Shown: positions 25,301 to 33,220 of the stretch, in pieces
Numbering within the stretch: the first letter of the stretch is position 1
How the letters are laid out: every line of letters begins with the position of its first letter
NCBI GenBank assembly: GCA_007126095.1
Contig: SLBZ01000094.1
Coordinates: 1 to 42,527 of the forward strand
Length of the DNA stretch: 42,527 bases
Direction of reading: 5' to 3'
Origin: Aquisalimonas sp.
GTDB lineage: Bacteria; Pseudomonadota; Gammaproteobacteria; Nitrococcales; Aquisalimonadaceae
Made by a program: the position numbers and the translations under genes
Notes under the pieces: generated by a model
What the model saw: the letters and a program-made list of their open reading frames with translations, nothing else
Database searches by the model: none
What the model was told of the DNA's origin: nothing

Positions 25301-26541
25301 TGGCATGGGACAAATCCATGACCGAGACGGCCCGGAATCTGCCCGGGCTCAGCGGACGCTATTTCAGCACCGTGCTCAACCGGCTCGCCCGGGGCACGCT
25401 GGAGGTGGAATTCCCGGACGGCAGCAGCCAGACCTTCGGCAACACCGACGGGATCCGGGCCGATTTCCGCGTGCATCGCCCGTGGCGAACCCTGATGCGC
25501 CTGCGCACCCATGGCGCACTCGGGCTTGCCGAGGGCTATCTCGCCGGCGACTGGCACACCAGCGACCTCACCGCGCTGCTGCAGTTGCTGGGCGAGAACG
25601 ATGCCGTATTCGGCGGTGCCTCCCGCCCTAGTGCCCTGGCGCTGCTGGCGATGCGCCTGCGCCACCGCCTGCGCGCCAATACGCGCCGGGGCAGTCGGCG
25701 CAACATCGCCGCGCACTACGACCTGGGCAACGATTTCTACCGCGAGTGGCTCGATCCGAGCATGACCTACTCCGCCGCACTGTTCGGTGACACGCCCGTG
25801 CCGCAGACGGAGAGCTACACCCTGGAGCAGGCACAGCAGCAGAAGTACCAGCGCATTCTGGAACAACTGGACGCCCCCTCCGGCAGCCACCTGCTGGAGA
25901 TCGGCTGCGGTTGGGGCGGCTTCGGCCGTGCCGCCGCCAGCGCCGGCCACCGGGTCACCGGCCTGAGCCTGTCCCGCCGGCAGCTGGACTGGGCAGAGGA
26001 GCGCAGCCGGGCCGCGGGCCTGCAGGGCGCGCTCACTTACCGTTACCGGGATTACCGGGAAGAGACGGGGCAGTACGACCACGCGGTCTCCATCGAGATG
26101 TTCGAGGCCGTGGGCGAACGGTACTGGCCGGAGTACTTCGACACCCTGGCCCGCTGCCTGAAGCCGGGAGGGCGCGCCGCACTGCAGGTCATCACCATCG
26201 ACGAGGCGGCGTATCCGCTGTACCGGGAAACCCCGGACTTCATCCAGCTCTACATCTTCCCCGGCGGCATGCTGCCGACCCGGGGACATCTACAGCGCAT
26301 GGCCTCGGCGGCGGGGCTGAGGCTGCGGGCCATGGCGCCGTTCGGGCTCCACTACGCCGAGACCCTGCGGCTTTGGCAGGAGCGCTTCGACGCCCACGCC
26401 GCGTCCATCGGTGCACTGGGCTACGACACGCATTTCATGCGCATGTGGCGCTACTACCTGAGCTACTGTGAAGCCGGATTTCGCATGGGCCATATCGATC
26501 TGGTGCAGTTCGTACTGGAGCGCCCGGGGCACGGTGCATGA
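25300..26541 (+). CDS. Cyclopropane-synthase-like phospholipid fatty-acyl methyltransferase
   Basis: A 413 aa SAM-dependent enzyme of the CFA synthase family acting on unsaturated acyl chains of phospholipids. Motif I is LLEIGCGWGGFGR; the family segments NIAAHYDLGNDFYREWLDPSMTYS and YIFPGGMLPT are present. Of the residues that bind bicarbonate in E. coli Cfa (Cys139, Glu239, His266, Ile268, Tyr317), Glu269, Ile298 and Tyr352 are kept, but the Cys is Ala159 and the His is Gln296. True cyclopropanation is therefore doubtful; plain methylation of a double bond, as reported for UfaM-type enzymes, is a better guess. Third gene of the coupled operon. Confidence 0.87.
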   Translation: MAWDKSMTETARNLPGLSGRYFSTVLNRLARGTLEVEFPDGSSQTFGNTDGIRADFRVHRPWRTLMRLRTHGALGLAEGYLAGDWHTSDLTALLQLLGENDAVFGGASRPSALALLAMRLRHRLRANTRRGSRRNIAAHYDLGNDFYREWLDPSMTYSAALFGDTPVPQTESYTLEQAQQQKYQRILEQLDAPSGSHLLEIGCGWGGFGRAAASAGHRVTGLSLSRRQLDWAEERSRAAGLQGALTYRYRDYREETGQYDHAVSIEMFEAVGERYWPEYFDTLARCLKPGGRAALQVITIDEAAYPLYRETPDFIQLYIFPGGMLPTRGHLQRMASAAGLRLRAMAPFGLHYAETLRLWQERFDAHAASIGALGYDTHFMRMWRYYLSYCEAGFRMGHIDLVQFVLERPGHGA

Positions 26542-27848
26542 CACCTGTCTCCCGGAGCCGGGTGCTGCTGTACGGCCTGCCCGGGCTGCCTCTGGCCATT
26601 CTCGGCATCCCGCTGTATGTCTATCTGCCGCCCTTCTACGCAGAGACTCTGGGCGTGGGCGCCGTCGGCGTTCTGCTGCTGGTGGCACGGCTGTGGGATG
26701 TGGTCACCGACCCGGTGGTAGGCGGTCTGGGCGACCGGATCCGCAATCGCTTCGGCCGCCGCAAGACCCTGATCCTCGTCGGTGTGCCGCTGCTGATGTT
26801 CGGTGTTGATCAGCTGTTCCGGCCGCCGGGGGATGCCGGCATGCTGCATCTGCTGTTCTGGAGCTTCGTCACCTACCTGGCGTGGACCCTGGTAGCGCTG
26901 CCCTACAGCGCCTGGGGTGCCGAACTCAGCCGCGACTACAATCAGCGCTCAAGCATCACCGGCAGCCGCGAGGGGTTCGTTCTCGCGGGCATGCTGATCG
27001 CCATCGTGCTGCCGGCCATCACGCTGTCCGACCCGGAAGAGTCCGCCGGCGCGGCGCTGGAGCAGCTTGCGTGGCTGCTGTGGCTGAGTCTGCCGCTGGC
27101 GATTCTGATCACGCTGATCGCCGTTCCCGAGCCGCGCAACACACTGGCCCCGGTGCCGTGGCGGCAGGGGCTCCAGCTCCTGCGCGAACATACACCGTTC
27201 CTGCGGCTGCTGGTGGCCTACATCCTCAACGGCCTCGCCAACGCGCTGCCGGCGACCCTGTTCCTGCTGTTCGCCCAGCACGTGCTGCAGGCGGAGGGCC
27301 TGGCCGGCGTCATGCTGGTGGTCTACTTCGTCTCCGGACTCGCCGGCATCCCGCTGTGGCTCTGGCTGGCGCGGCGCATCGGCAAACACCGCGCCTGGGC
27401 CCTGTCCATGCTGTGGGCGGCGGCCATCTTCGCCTGGGTGCCACTGCTCGGGCCGGGTGATGCATGGCTGTTCATCATCATCTGCCTGCTTTCGGGGCTG
27501 AGCCTCGGCGTCGACATGGCGCTGCCTGCCTCCATCCAGGCCGACCTCGTGGACGTGGACACGGCGCGTGGCGGCGGACAGAGGACGGGCCTGTTCTTCG
27601 GCCTCTGGGGCATGGCGACCAAGCTGGCCCTGGCCCTCGCCGTGGGCCTGGCCTACCCGCTCCTGGGGCTGGCCGGATTCGAGGCCAACACCAGCGCCCC
27701 GGAGGGCGTGTGGGCCCTGTCACTGCTCTACGGTCTGGCACCGATTCCGTTCAAGATCGCCGCGGTCTGGCTGGTGTGGCACTTTCCGGTGGATCGGGCT
27801 GTCCAGCAGAAGACAGTGCGTGAAGTGGAGGCGATGGAGTCCGCCTGA
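26538..27848 (+). CDS. MFS transporter of the GPH (sugar:cation symporter-like) group
   Basis: A 436 aa inner-membrane protein with about twelve hydrophobic segments and the GPH-type motif LLLVARLWDVVTDPVVGGLGDRIRNRFGRRKTLILVG between helices 2 and 3. The second half repeats it weakly in LARRIGKHRAWALSM. GPH transporters normally move glycosides with cations, but members tied to the FAD/DUF1365/CFA-like set may handle a lipid or precursor instead; the substrate is unknown. ATGA overlap with the methyltransferase makes it the last gene of the coupled operon. Confidence 0.86.
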   Translation: MTPVSRSRVLLYGLPGLPLAILGIPLYVYLPPFYAETLGVGAVGVLLLVARLWDVVTDPVVGGLGDRIRNRFGRRKTLILVGVPLLMFGVDQLFRPPGDAGMLHLLFWSFVTYLAWTLVALPYSAWGAELSRDYNQRSSITGSREGFVLAGMLIAIVLPAITLSDPEESAGAALEQLAWLLWLSLPLAILITLIAVPEPRNTLAPVPWRQGLQLLREHTPFLRLLVAYILNGLANALPATLFLLFAQHVLQAEGLAGVMLVVYFVSGLAGIPLWLWLARRIGKHRAWALSMLWAAAIFAWVPLLGPGDAWLFIIICLLSGLSLGVDMALPASIQADLVDVDTARGGGQRTGLFFGLWGMATKLALALAVGLAYPLLGLAGFEANTSAPEGVWALSLLYGLAPIPFKIAAVWLVWHFPVDRAVQQKTVREVEAMESA

Positions 27849-27873
27849 TCGCTGCGCCCGAAGGGCATGTGGC

Positions 27874-27879
27874 TATAAT
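27874..27879 (+). promoter_or_regulatory. -10 box upstream of sohB
   Basis: Perfect TATAAT 33 bases before the sohB ATG, preceded by TGGC (close to an extended -10). No recognisable -35 box lies 16-18 bases upstream. Confidence 0.4.
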
Positions 27880-27911
27880 GGCGCCGATCACTCAAGCCGG
27901 ATGGAGGACCA

Positions 27912-28925
27912 ATGGCGTTTGTCTACGAGTACGGGATGTTTCTCGCCAAGGCATTGACCGTCGTCGTCAGCATACTGATCGTGCTGGCCGGCATCAGTGC
28001 CGTAGCCGGCCGGGATCGGCAGCAGGGCCGGGAATCCCTGCGCGTGCGCAAGCTCAACGACCGCTACCGGGACATGCGCCGCACCCTGGGCAACGCCATG
28101 GCGGAACACAAGTTCCTCCAGCGCTTTCGCCGCTCCGGAAAGAAGACCGACGCCGAGCATCCGGATCAGGATGAAAGACCCGCCCAGGGCCCCGGGCACC
28201 GGGTCTTTCTGCTGCGGTTCGAGGGCGATATCCGCGCTTCCCGGGTGGAGAATCTGCGCGAGGAGGTCACCGCGGTGCTGACACAGGCGCGTCCGGGCCA
28301 GGATGAAGTGGTGCTGTGTCTGGAGAGCGCCGGCGGGCTGGTGCACAGTTACGGCCTGGCCGCATCGCAGCTCACCCGCCTGCGCGACCGCGGCATCCGC
28401 CTCACGGCGGCCGTGGACCGGGTTGCGGCCAGCGGCGGCTACCTCATGGCCAGCGTCGCCGACCGAATCATTGCTGCCCCCTTCGCGGTGGTGGGATCCA
28501 TCGGCGTGGTGGCACAACTGCCCAATATTCACCGGCTTCTGAAACGCCACGATGTGGACGTGGAGATGCACACCGCCGGGCAGCACAAACGCACGCTCAC
28601 GACCCTGGGGGAGAACACCCATGCAGGGCGGCGGAAATTCCAGCAGGAACTCGACGAAACCCACGGACTGTTCAAGCAATTCGTGCACCGCTACCGCCCG
28701 GCGCTCGACCTCGAGCGGGTCGCCACCGGTGAGCACTGGTACGGGGAACAGGCAGTAGCGCTGAACCTGGTGGACGCGTTGCAGACCAGTGATGATCTGC
28801 TCATGGCCAAGGCCGAGGAGGCGGACGTGTTCGAGGTCACGTTCCGGCGAAAGCAGCCCATTACCAAGCGGATCACGCTCGGCATCGAGACCGCTCTGGA
28901 GCGGCTGCTGCGGGGAGGCCCCTGA
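27912..28925 (+). CDS. sohB: SohB-type S49 family membrane protease
   Basis: Inner-membrane anchored serine protease of 337 aa, related to signal peptide peptidase SppA. It has a single N-terminal transmembrane helix (about residues 8-32), a charged linker, then the S49 domain. The Ser-Lys dyad is Ser174 in DRVAASGGYLMASVADRII and Lys226 in TAGQHKRTL; the SohB segment FKQFVHRYRPALDLERVATGEHWYGEQA follows. E. coli SohB was found as a multicopy suppressor of degP loss, so a role in envelope protein quality control is expected. It is convergent with the TusA-like gene, with only two bases between the stops. Confidence 0.93.
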   Translation: MAFVYEYGMFLAKALTVVVSILIVLAGISAVAGRDRQQGRESLRVRKLNDRYRDMRRTLGNAMAEHKFLQRFRRSGKKTDAEHPDQDERPAQGPGHRVFLLRFEGDIRASRVENLREEVTAVLTQARPGQDEVVLCLESAGGLVHSYGLAASQLTRLRDRGIRLTAAVDRVAASGGYLMASVADRIIAAPFAVVGSIGVVAQLPNIHRLLKRHDVDVEMHTAGQHKRTLTTLGENTHAGRRKFQQELDETHGLFKQFVHRYRPALDLERVATGEHWYGEQAVALNLVDALQTSDDLLMAKAEEADVFEVTFRRKQPITKRITLGIETALERLLRGGP

Positions 28926-28927
28926 CT

Positions 28928-29164
28928 CTAGTCGGCCTTCTCGACCAGGAAGTAATAGACCCCGTCGGTGTCCCAGTAGTCCACCATGCGATTGGCGGTC
29001 TTATCCGTGAACGCCAGGAAATCGATGACCGCGTGCGGATCGGTGGCCATGACCCGCAGCACCTGGCCGGCGTCCATGCGCACCAGCTCCCGCTTGGTCC
29101 GCAGGATCGGCAGAGGGCAGTTGAGGCCGGTCACATCGAGTTCGCGATCAAAATGGCTGGTCAT
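28928..29164 (-). CDS. TusA-like sulfurtransferase
   Basis: A 78 aa protein of the TusA/SirA family of sulfur carriers. The catalytic cysteine is Cys16 in the CPxP motif GLNCPLPILRTKREL. The C-terminal half VLRVMATDPHAVIDFLAFTDKTANRMVDYW is the usual beta-alpha-beta completion. Family members pass persulfide sulfur for tRNA 2-thiouridine (TusA), molybdenum cofactor, or sulfur oxidation (TusA with Dsr/Hdr); the window does not say which. GGA lies six bases before the ATG. Confidence 0.92.
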   Translation of the reverse strand: MTSHFDRELDVTGLNCPLPILRTKRELVRMDAGQVLRVMATDPHAVIDFLAFTDKTANRMVDYWDTDGVYYFLVEKAD

Positions 29165-29264
29165 GGCTCTTCCACAGGACAGGGTATGACTGCGCCGGAG
29201 ACGATATCACGTGGCGCGGCGTCTTCGGTTATACTCCCGCGCCGGATCACACATGGAGACGACC

Positions 29265-29429
29265 ATGAGCGACAACAAGCCGGAGCACGATGAGGATCCC
29301 CGTTCCTACACCGACAAGCAGGTTCTCGAGGAGCACCCCCGGGAACAGGTGGAGCGCTGGCGCCGGGAGGCCCACGAGAAGCACCAGCGCTGGATGGAGG
29401 TCATGAAGAACGACTACGGCAAGCACTGA
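29265..29429 (+). CDS. Small charged protein of unknown function (54 aa)
   Basis: A 54-residue, very hydrophilic protein, about half charged residues, with a helical C-terminal part rich in Arg, Glu, His and Trp (HPREQVERWRREAHEKHQRWMEV). No cysteine, no membrane segment and no family I recognise. The ATG at 29265 has GGAG six bases upstream; an earlier in-frame ATG (29253) lacks one. A TATACT hexamer (29230-29235) about 30 bases upstream could be its -10 box. Codon usage matches the neighbours, so I take it as a real gene. Confidence 0.6.
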   Translation: MSDNKPEHDEDPRSYTDKQVLEEHPREQVERWRREAHEKHQRWMEVMKNDYGKH

Positions 29430-29452
29430 GCCGGCCGACGCGAGCGCGGCCG

Positions 29453-30346
29453 TCAGGCGCCGTCCTCCAGAAACGCGTCCAGCTCCGCGGCCAGAGCTTC
29501 GGGCTGATCGTGATGGATCATGTGCCCGGCGCCCTCCACGTGCACCGGCCGGCCACCGGCCACCGCCCGTCGCCGCTCCAGCTCCTCCCAGCCGCCGAAC
29601 CACGACAGCGTGCGCGACTCCAGCCCCACCAGCCAAAGCACGGGCGCAGTGATCTGGCGCCAGCACGCCTCGGCCTCCTCCAGCCGGTAGAGGACCGGAT
29701 TACCGCGTTTGTGGCCAGGGTCGGCCCGTAACTGCCATCCCCCATCATCGGCCCGTCGCAGCCAGCAACCGGCAACGAACAGCGCCCGTTCATGGGTCAG
29801 GTGCGGGTGGCGCTCCATCAGCCGCTCGGCGAACGCTCCCGGAGACTCCGGCGTCTGCAGCGTCGGCGGCTGCTGCCACTGATCCAGCCAGCGCGCATAG
29901 TTCTCGGGGGCGTCCGCGGCACTGCGGGCGCGTGCACCAAACCCCTCCACCAGCGCCAGGCGCCGGATGCGCTCGGGCCGCACGCCGGCGTACAACCCGG
30001 CCACGTTGCCACCCATGCTGTGGCCCACCAGGTCCACCGGCTCCTCGCCGGCAACGGCGTCCAGCAGGGCGTCGAGATCCGCCAGGTAATCCGGGAAGTA
30101 GTACCCGCCCGGCACCCACTGGGAGTCGCCGAACCCGCGCCAGTCCGGCGCGATGACCCGCCGCTCGCCAGCGAGGGCGTCCACCAGGAACTGCCACGTG
30201 AGCCCGGTATCCATCCAGCCGTGCAGAAGGATCAGCGGCCGCCCCGTCTCCGGCCCCCAGCAGTGCAGGTGATAGTCCACTCCCCTTAGCGCGACTCGCT
30301 CGGCACGGGCCAGGCGCCGTGACTGATAGGCTCCGGCGTCAGCCAC
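29453..30346 (-). CDS. Alpha/beta hydrolase
   Basis: A 297 aa alpha/beta-hydrolase with oxyanion motif LLHGWMDTGLTW, nucleophile elbow LVGHSMGGNVAGLYAG and catalytic His in VEGAGHMIHHDQPEALA. No signal peptide, so probably cytosolic. Substrate unknown; the closest named relatives are epoxide-hydrolase or serine-hydrolase (SERHL)-like esterases. The GTG at 30346, with GGGAG seven bases upstream, overlaps the end of the SDR gene by eight bases, so the two are coupled and perhaps act on related compounds. Confidence 0.85.
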   Translation of the reverse strand: MADAGAYQSRRLARAERVALRGVDYHLHCWGPETGRPLILLHGWMDTGLTWQFLVDALAGERRVIAPDWRGFGDSQWVPGGYYFPDYLADLDALLDAVAGEEPVDLVGHSMGGNVAGLYAGVRPERIRRLALVEGFGARARSAADAPENYARWLDQWQQPPTLQTPESPGAFAERLMERHPHLTHERALFVAGCWLRRADDGGWQLRADPGHKRGNPVLYRLEEAEACWRQITAPVLWLVGLESRTLSWFGGWEELERRRAVAGGRPVHVEGAGHMIHHDQPEALAAELDAFLEDGA

Positions 30347-31088
30347 CCCAGCGCTCCCGGTGCGCGGGGTCGGTGAACGACCACTCCTCGGCGCTGAAGG
30401 TGTCGTCATCCACTTCGGTCAGCAGCCAGGTGATGAAGCGCGCCACATCGGACGGGCTCTCCAGCTGTCCGGTGGCGTGCAGGTCCATGAATCGCTGCAC
30501 CATGGGGAAGCGCTCCGGCGGCTGCTCGCGGATGAGTGACTGCATGGGCGTATCCACGACCCCGGGCCGCATGCTGCCCACGGCGATGCCGCGGTCGCGC
30601 AGCTCGTCACGGAGCACCTGATAGAGCATGTGCAGCGCCGCCTTGCTGGTGCAGTAGCTGCCCCAGCCGGCATAGCCGTGATGGGCGGCGCCGGACGACA
30701 TGTGTAGAACGCGGCCTCCGTCCTGCAGATTGTTCAACAACGCCTGGGTCAGAAACAGCGGCGCCTCGACGTTGACCGCCTGGGCCAGCCGCCAGTCCTC
30801 CAGCCGCACTCCCGCCAGCGGGCCGATGGGGGTGAGCACGCCGGCGTTGTGCACCAGCGCCGCCAGGCTGTCGTCCCCGATGGCACTGACCAGCTCCTCG
30901 CGGCCGGACTCCGTTGCCAGGTCGGCGCTGACCGTGGTGATCTGTTTCGGCGCCATGGCGCGCGTCTCGTGCAGCGCCTCCGGCCGCCGCCCCACGACGA
31001 TGACCTCCATTCCCAGCTGTGTCAGTTCCCGGCAGATCGCCTGCCCGAGGCCGCTGCCCCCTCCTGTCACTACTGCCCGTTGCGCCAC
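30339..31088 (-). CDS. Short-chain dehydrogenase/reductase
   Basis: Classical SDR of 249 aa with a TGGGSGLGQAICREL cofactor motif, HNAGVLTPIG, a catalytic Ser (MSSGAAHHGYAGWGSYCTSK), Tyr and Lys (YCTSK). The Arg in VGRRPEAL suggests NADPH preference. Substrate unknown. The start is a GTG preceded by GGGAGG. Overlaps the hydrolase gene downstream; 215 bases separate it from the divergent prpE-like gene. Confidence 0.87.
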   Translation of the reverse strand: MAQRAVVTGGGSGLGQAICRELTQLGMEVIVVGRRPEALHETRAMAPKQITTVSADLATESGREELVSAIGDDSLAALVHNAGVLTPIGPLAGVRLEDWRLAQAVNVEAPLFLTQALLNNLQDGGRVLHMSSGAAHHGYAGWGSYCTSKAALHMLYQVLRDELRDRGIAVGSMRPGVVDTPMQSLIREQPPERFPMVQRFMDLHATGQLESPSDVARFITWLLTEVDDDTFSAEEWSFTDPAHRERWGG

Positions 31089-31303
31089 GTCGTCCTCCCG
31101 CTAGCCTTGCCCTGTGGGGCAATCCACCGCTCGGCACCGTCAGCGCCACAGCGATCACCCCGAAAGGCTCAGTTGATGATAAGTTGGCATGAGCGCAGTG
31201 GTTGCTGCCGCACCTGCGCCCAACAACAGCACGATCACGAGCATAACAAAGCAGGCAGCCGCAGTGGGTGATCCGCATTCCGCTCGGCACAGGAGGAGGA
31301 GAC

Positions 31304-33202
31304 ATGAGTTACGCATCGCTGTACCAGCGTTCCATCGAATCGCCGGAGACGTTCTGGCGCGAACAGGCCGCGGAGCTTGAGTGGTTCCGGCAGCCGGAGC
31401 AGATCCTCAGCCACCAGGACGGACTCTATCGCTGGTTCCAGGGTGGCGAACTCAACATGTCGCACCTGGCACTGGACGTCCACGTCAACAACGGCCGGGG
31501 CGAGCAGACGGCCATCATCCACGACTCACCGGTTACCGAGAGCCAGCAGCGCTACACCTACCGCGAGCTGCGGGACGCCGTCGCCCGCTGTGCCGGCGCG
31601 CTGCGGGACCTTGGCGTCGGCAAGGGCGACCGGGTCGTGATCTACATGCCCATGATCCCCGAGGCGCTGATCGCCATGCTCGGCTGTGCCCGCCTGGGCG
31701 CCATCCACGCCGTGGTCTTCGGTGGATTCTCGCCCCACGAGCTGGCGGTCCGCATCGACGACGCGGGACCGAAGGCGATTCTCACCGCGAGCTGCGGCCT
31801 GGAGTTCAGCCGTGTCATTCCCTATAAGCCGTTGGTGGACGAGGCCATCAACAAGGCCCACCACAAGCCTCAGGCAGTAGTCGTCAAGGCCCGGCCGCAG
31901 GCGGAGGCGAGCCTGGAGCCCGGCCGCGACCACGACTGGGACACCCTGACCGGCGCAGCCGCGCCGGCGGACCCGGTGCCAGTGGACGCCACCCACCCGC
32001 TGTACATCCTCCACACCTCCGGCACCACCGGAAAACCGAAGGGGGTGCTCCGTGATACCGGTGGCTACGCGGTGGCGCTGAACCTCAGCATGCGCACCGT
32101 CTACAACCTGGACCCGGGCGACGTCTTCTGGACCGCCTCCGACGTGGGCTGGGTGGTCGGTCACTCCTATATCGTCTATGGCCCGCTGGTCCGCGGCTGC
32201 ACCTCGGTGGTGTACGAGGGCAAACCGGTGAAGACCCCGGACGCCGGCGCATTCTGGCGCGTCATCAGCGAACACCGGGTCAAGACCTTCTTTACCGCGC
32301 CCACCGCCTTTCGCGCCGTCAAGAAGGAGGACCCGGACGCGGCTCTCATGGCGAAGTACGACCTGAGCTCGCTGGAGGCCCTGTTCCTGGCCGGCGAACG
32401 CCTGGATCCGCCCACTTACGACTGGCTCAAGTCCATCAGTGGCGGCCGCCCCGTGGTCGACCACTGGTGGCAGACGGAGACCGGCTGGCCCATCGCCTCC
32501 AACCCCATGGGGGTGGAGCCGCACCCCGAGAAACCCGGTTCCGCGACTTTTCCCAGCCCGGGCTACCAGGTGGAGATCCTCGATCCCAACGGTGACCCGC
32601 TGGGGCGCGGCGAGCAGGGGCACATCGCCATCCGCCTGCCGCTACCTCCCGGCTGTCTGCCCACCCTGTGGCAGGATGACGCCCGCTTTCGGTCGTCTTA
32701 CCTGGAGCGATTCCCGGGCTACTACGACACCTCCGACGGCGGCTACATCGATGACGACGGCTACCTGTTCGTCATGGGCCGCATGGACGACGTGATCAAC
32801 GTGGCCGGTCACCGGCTCTCCACGGGCGAAATGGAGGAGATCATCGGCGGTCACGACGCGGTGGCCGAATGCGCCGTGGTGGGCATTGCGGACGAGCTCA
32901 AGGGCGAGATGCCCATCGGCTTCGTGGTGCTCAAGGACGGCACCGACATCGACCACGCCACCCTGGAGCAGGACCTGGTCGACCGGGTGCGCAACAACAT
33001 CGGCGCGTTCGCCTGTCTGCGACGCGTTGCCATCGTGCAGAAACTGCCCAAAACCCGCTCGGGCAAGATCCTGCGCAAGAGCATCCGCCAGCTGTCCACG
33101 GAAGACGACGTACCGGTGCCCTCCACCATCGACGACCCGAGCAGCCTGGAGGACATCCGCGGCGCCATGGAAGCGCACCGTATCGGACGCTACGACGGAT
33201 AG
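31304..33202 (+). CDS. prpE: Propionyl-CoA synthetase (PrpE-like AMP-forming acyl-CoA ligase)
   Basis: AMP-forming acyl-CoA synthetase of 632 aa, close to E. coli PrpE (628). It activates propionate (and acetate poorly) through an acyl-adenylate. Motifs: YILHTSGTTGKPKGVLRDTGGYA (ATP binding), HWWQTETGWPIASNP, YYDTSDGGYIDDDGYLFVMGRMDDVINVAGHRLSTGE and C-terminal PKTRSGKILRKSIR with the adenylation lysine Lys588, the residue acylated by Pat in Salmonella PrpE. The ATG at 31304 follows a perfect AGGAGGAGGAG. It is followed 18 bases later by a Pat-like acetyltransferase. No 2-methylcitrate genes are in the window. Confidence 0.92.
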   Translation: MSYASLYQRSIESPETFWREQAAELEWFRQPEQILSHQDGLYRWFQGGELNMSHLALDVHVNNGRGEQTAIIHDSPVTESQQRYTYRELRDAVARCAGALRDLGVGKGDRVVIYMPMIPEALIAMLGCARLGAIHAVVFGGFSPHELAVRIDDAGPKAILTASCGLEFSRVIPYKPLVDEAINKAHHKPQAVVVKARPQAEASLEPGRDHDWDTLTGAAAPADPVPVDATHPLYILHTSGTTGKPKGVLRDTGGYAVALNLSMRTVYNLDPGDVFWTASDVGWVVGHSYIVYGPLVRGCTSVVYEGKPVKTPDAGAFWRVISEHRVKTFFTAPTAFRAVKKEDPDAALMAKYDLSSLEALFLAGERLDPPTYDWLKSISGGRPVVDHWWQTETGWPIASNPMGVEPHPEKPGSATFPSPGYQVEILDPNGDPLGRGEQGHIAIRLPLPPGCLPTLWQDDARFRSSYLERFPGYYDTSDGGYIDDDGYLFVMGRMDDVINVAGHRLSTGEMEEIIGGHDAVAECAVVGIADELKGEMPIGFVVLKDGTDIDHATLEQDLVDRVRNNIGAFACLRRVAIVQKLPKTRSGKILRKSIRQLSTEDDVPVPSTIDDPSSLEDIRGAMEAHRIGRYDG

Positions 33203-33220
33203 CGGCGGCCGGGGGGCCCC

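Noticed and set aside
31107..31122. Hairpin TTGCCC/GGGCAA between the SDR gene and prpE
   Set aside because: Six-base stem with no T-tract in a divergent promoter region; too weak to call as a terminator, and no partner site for an operator.
31150..31241. 29-codon hydrophobic frame on the minus strand upstream of the SDR gene
   Set aside because: It looks like a single membrane helix but has no ribosome-binding site, and its length is within chance expectation.
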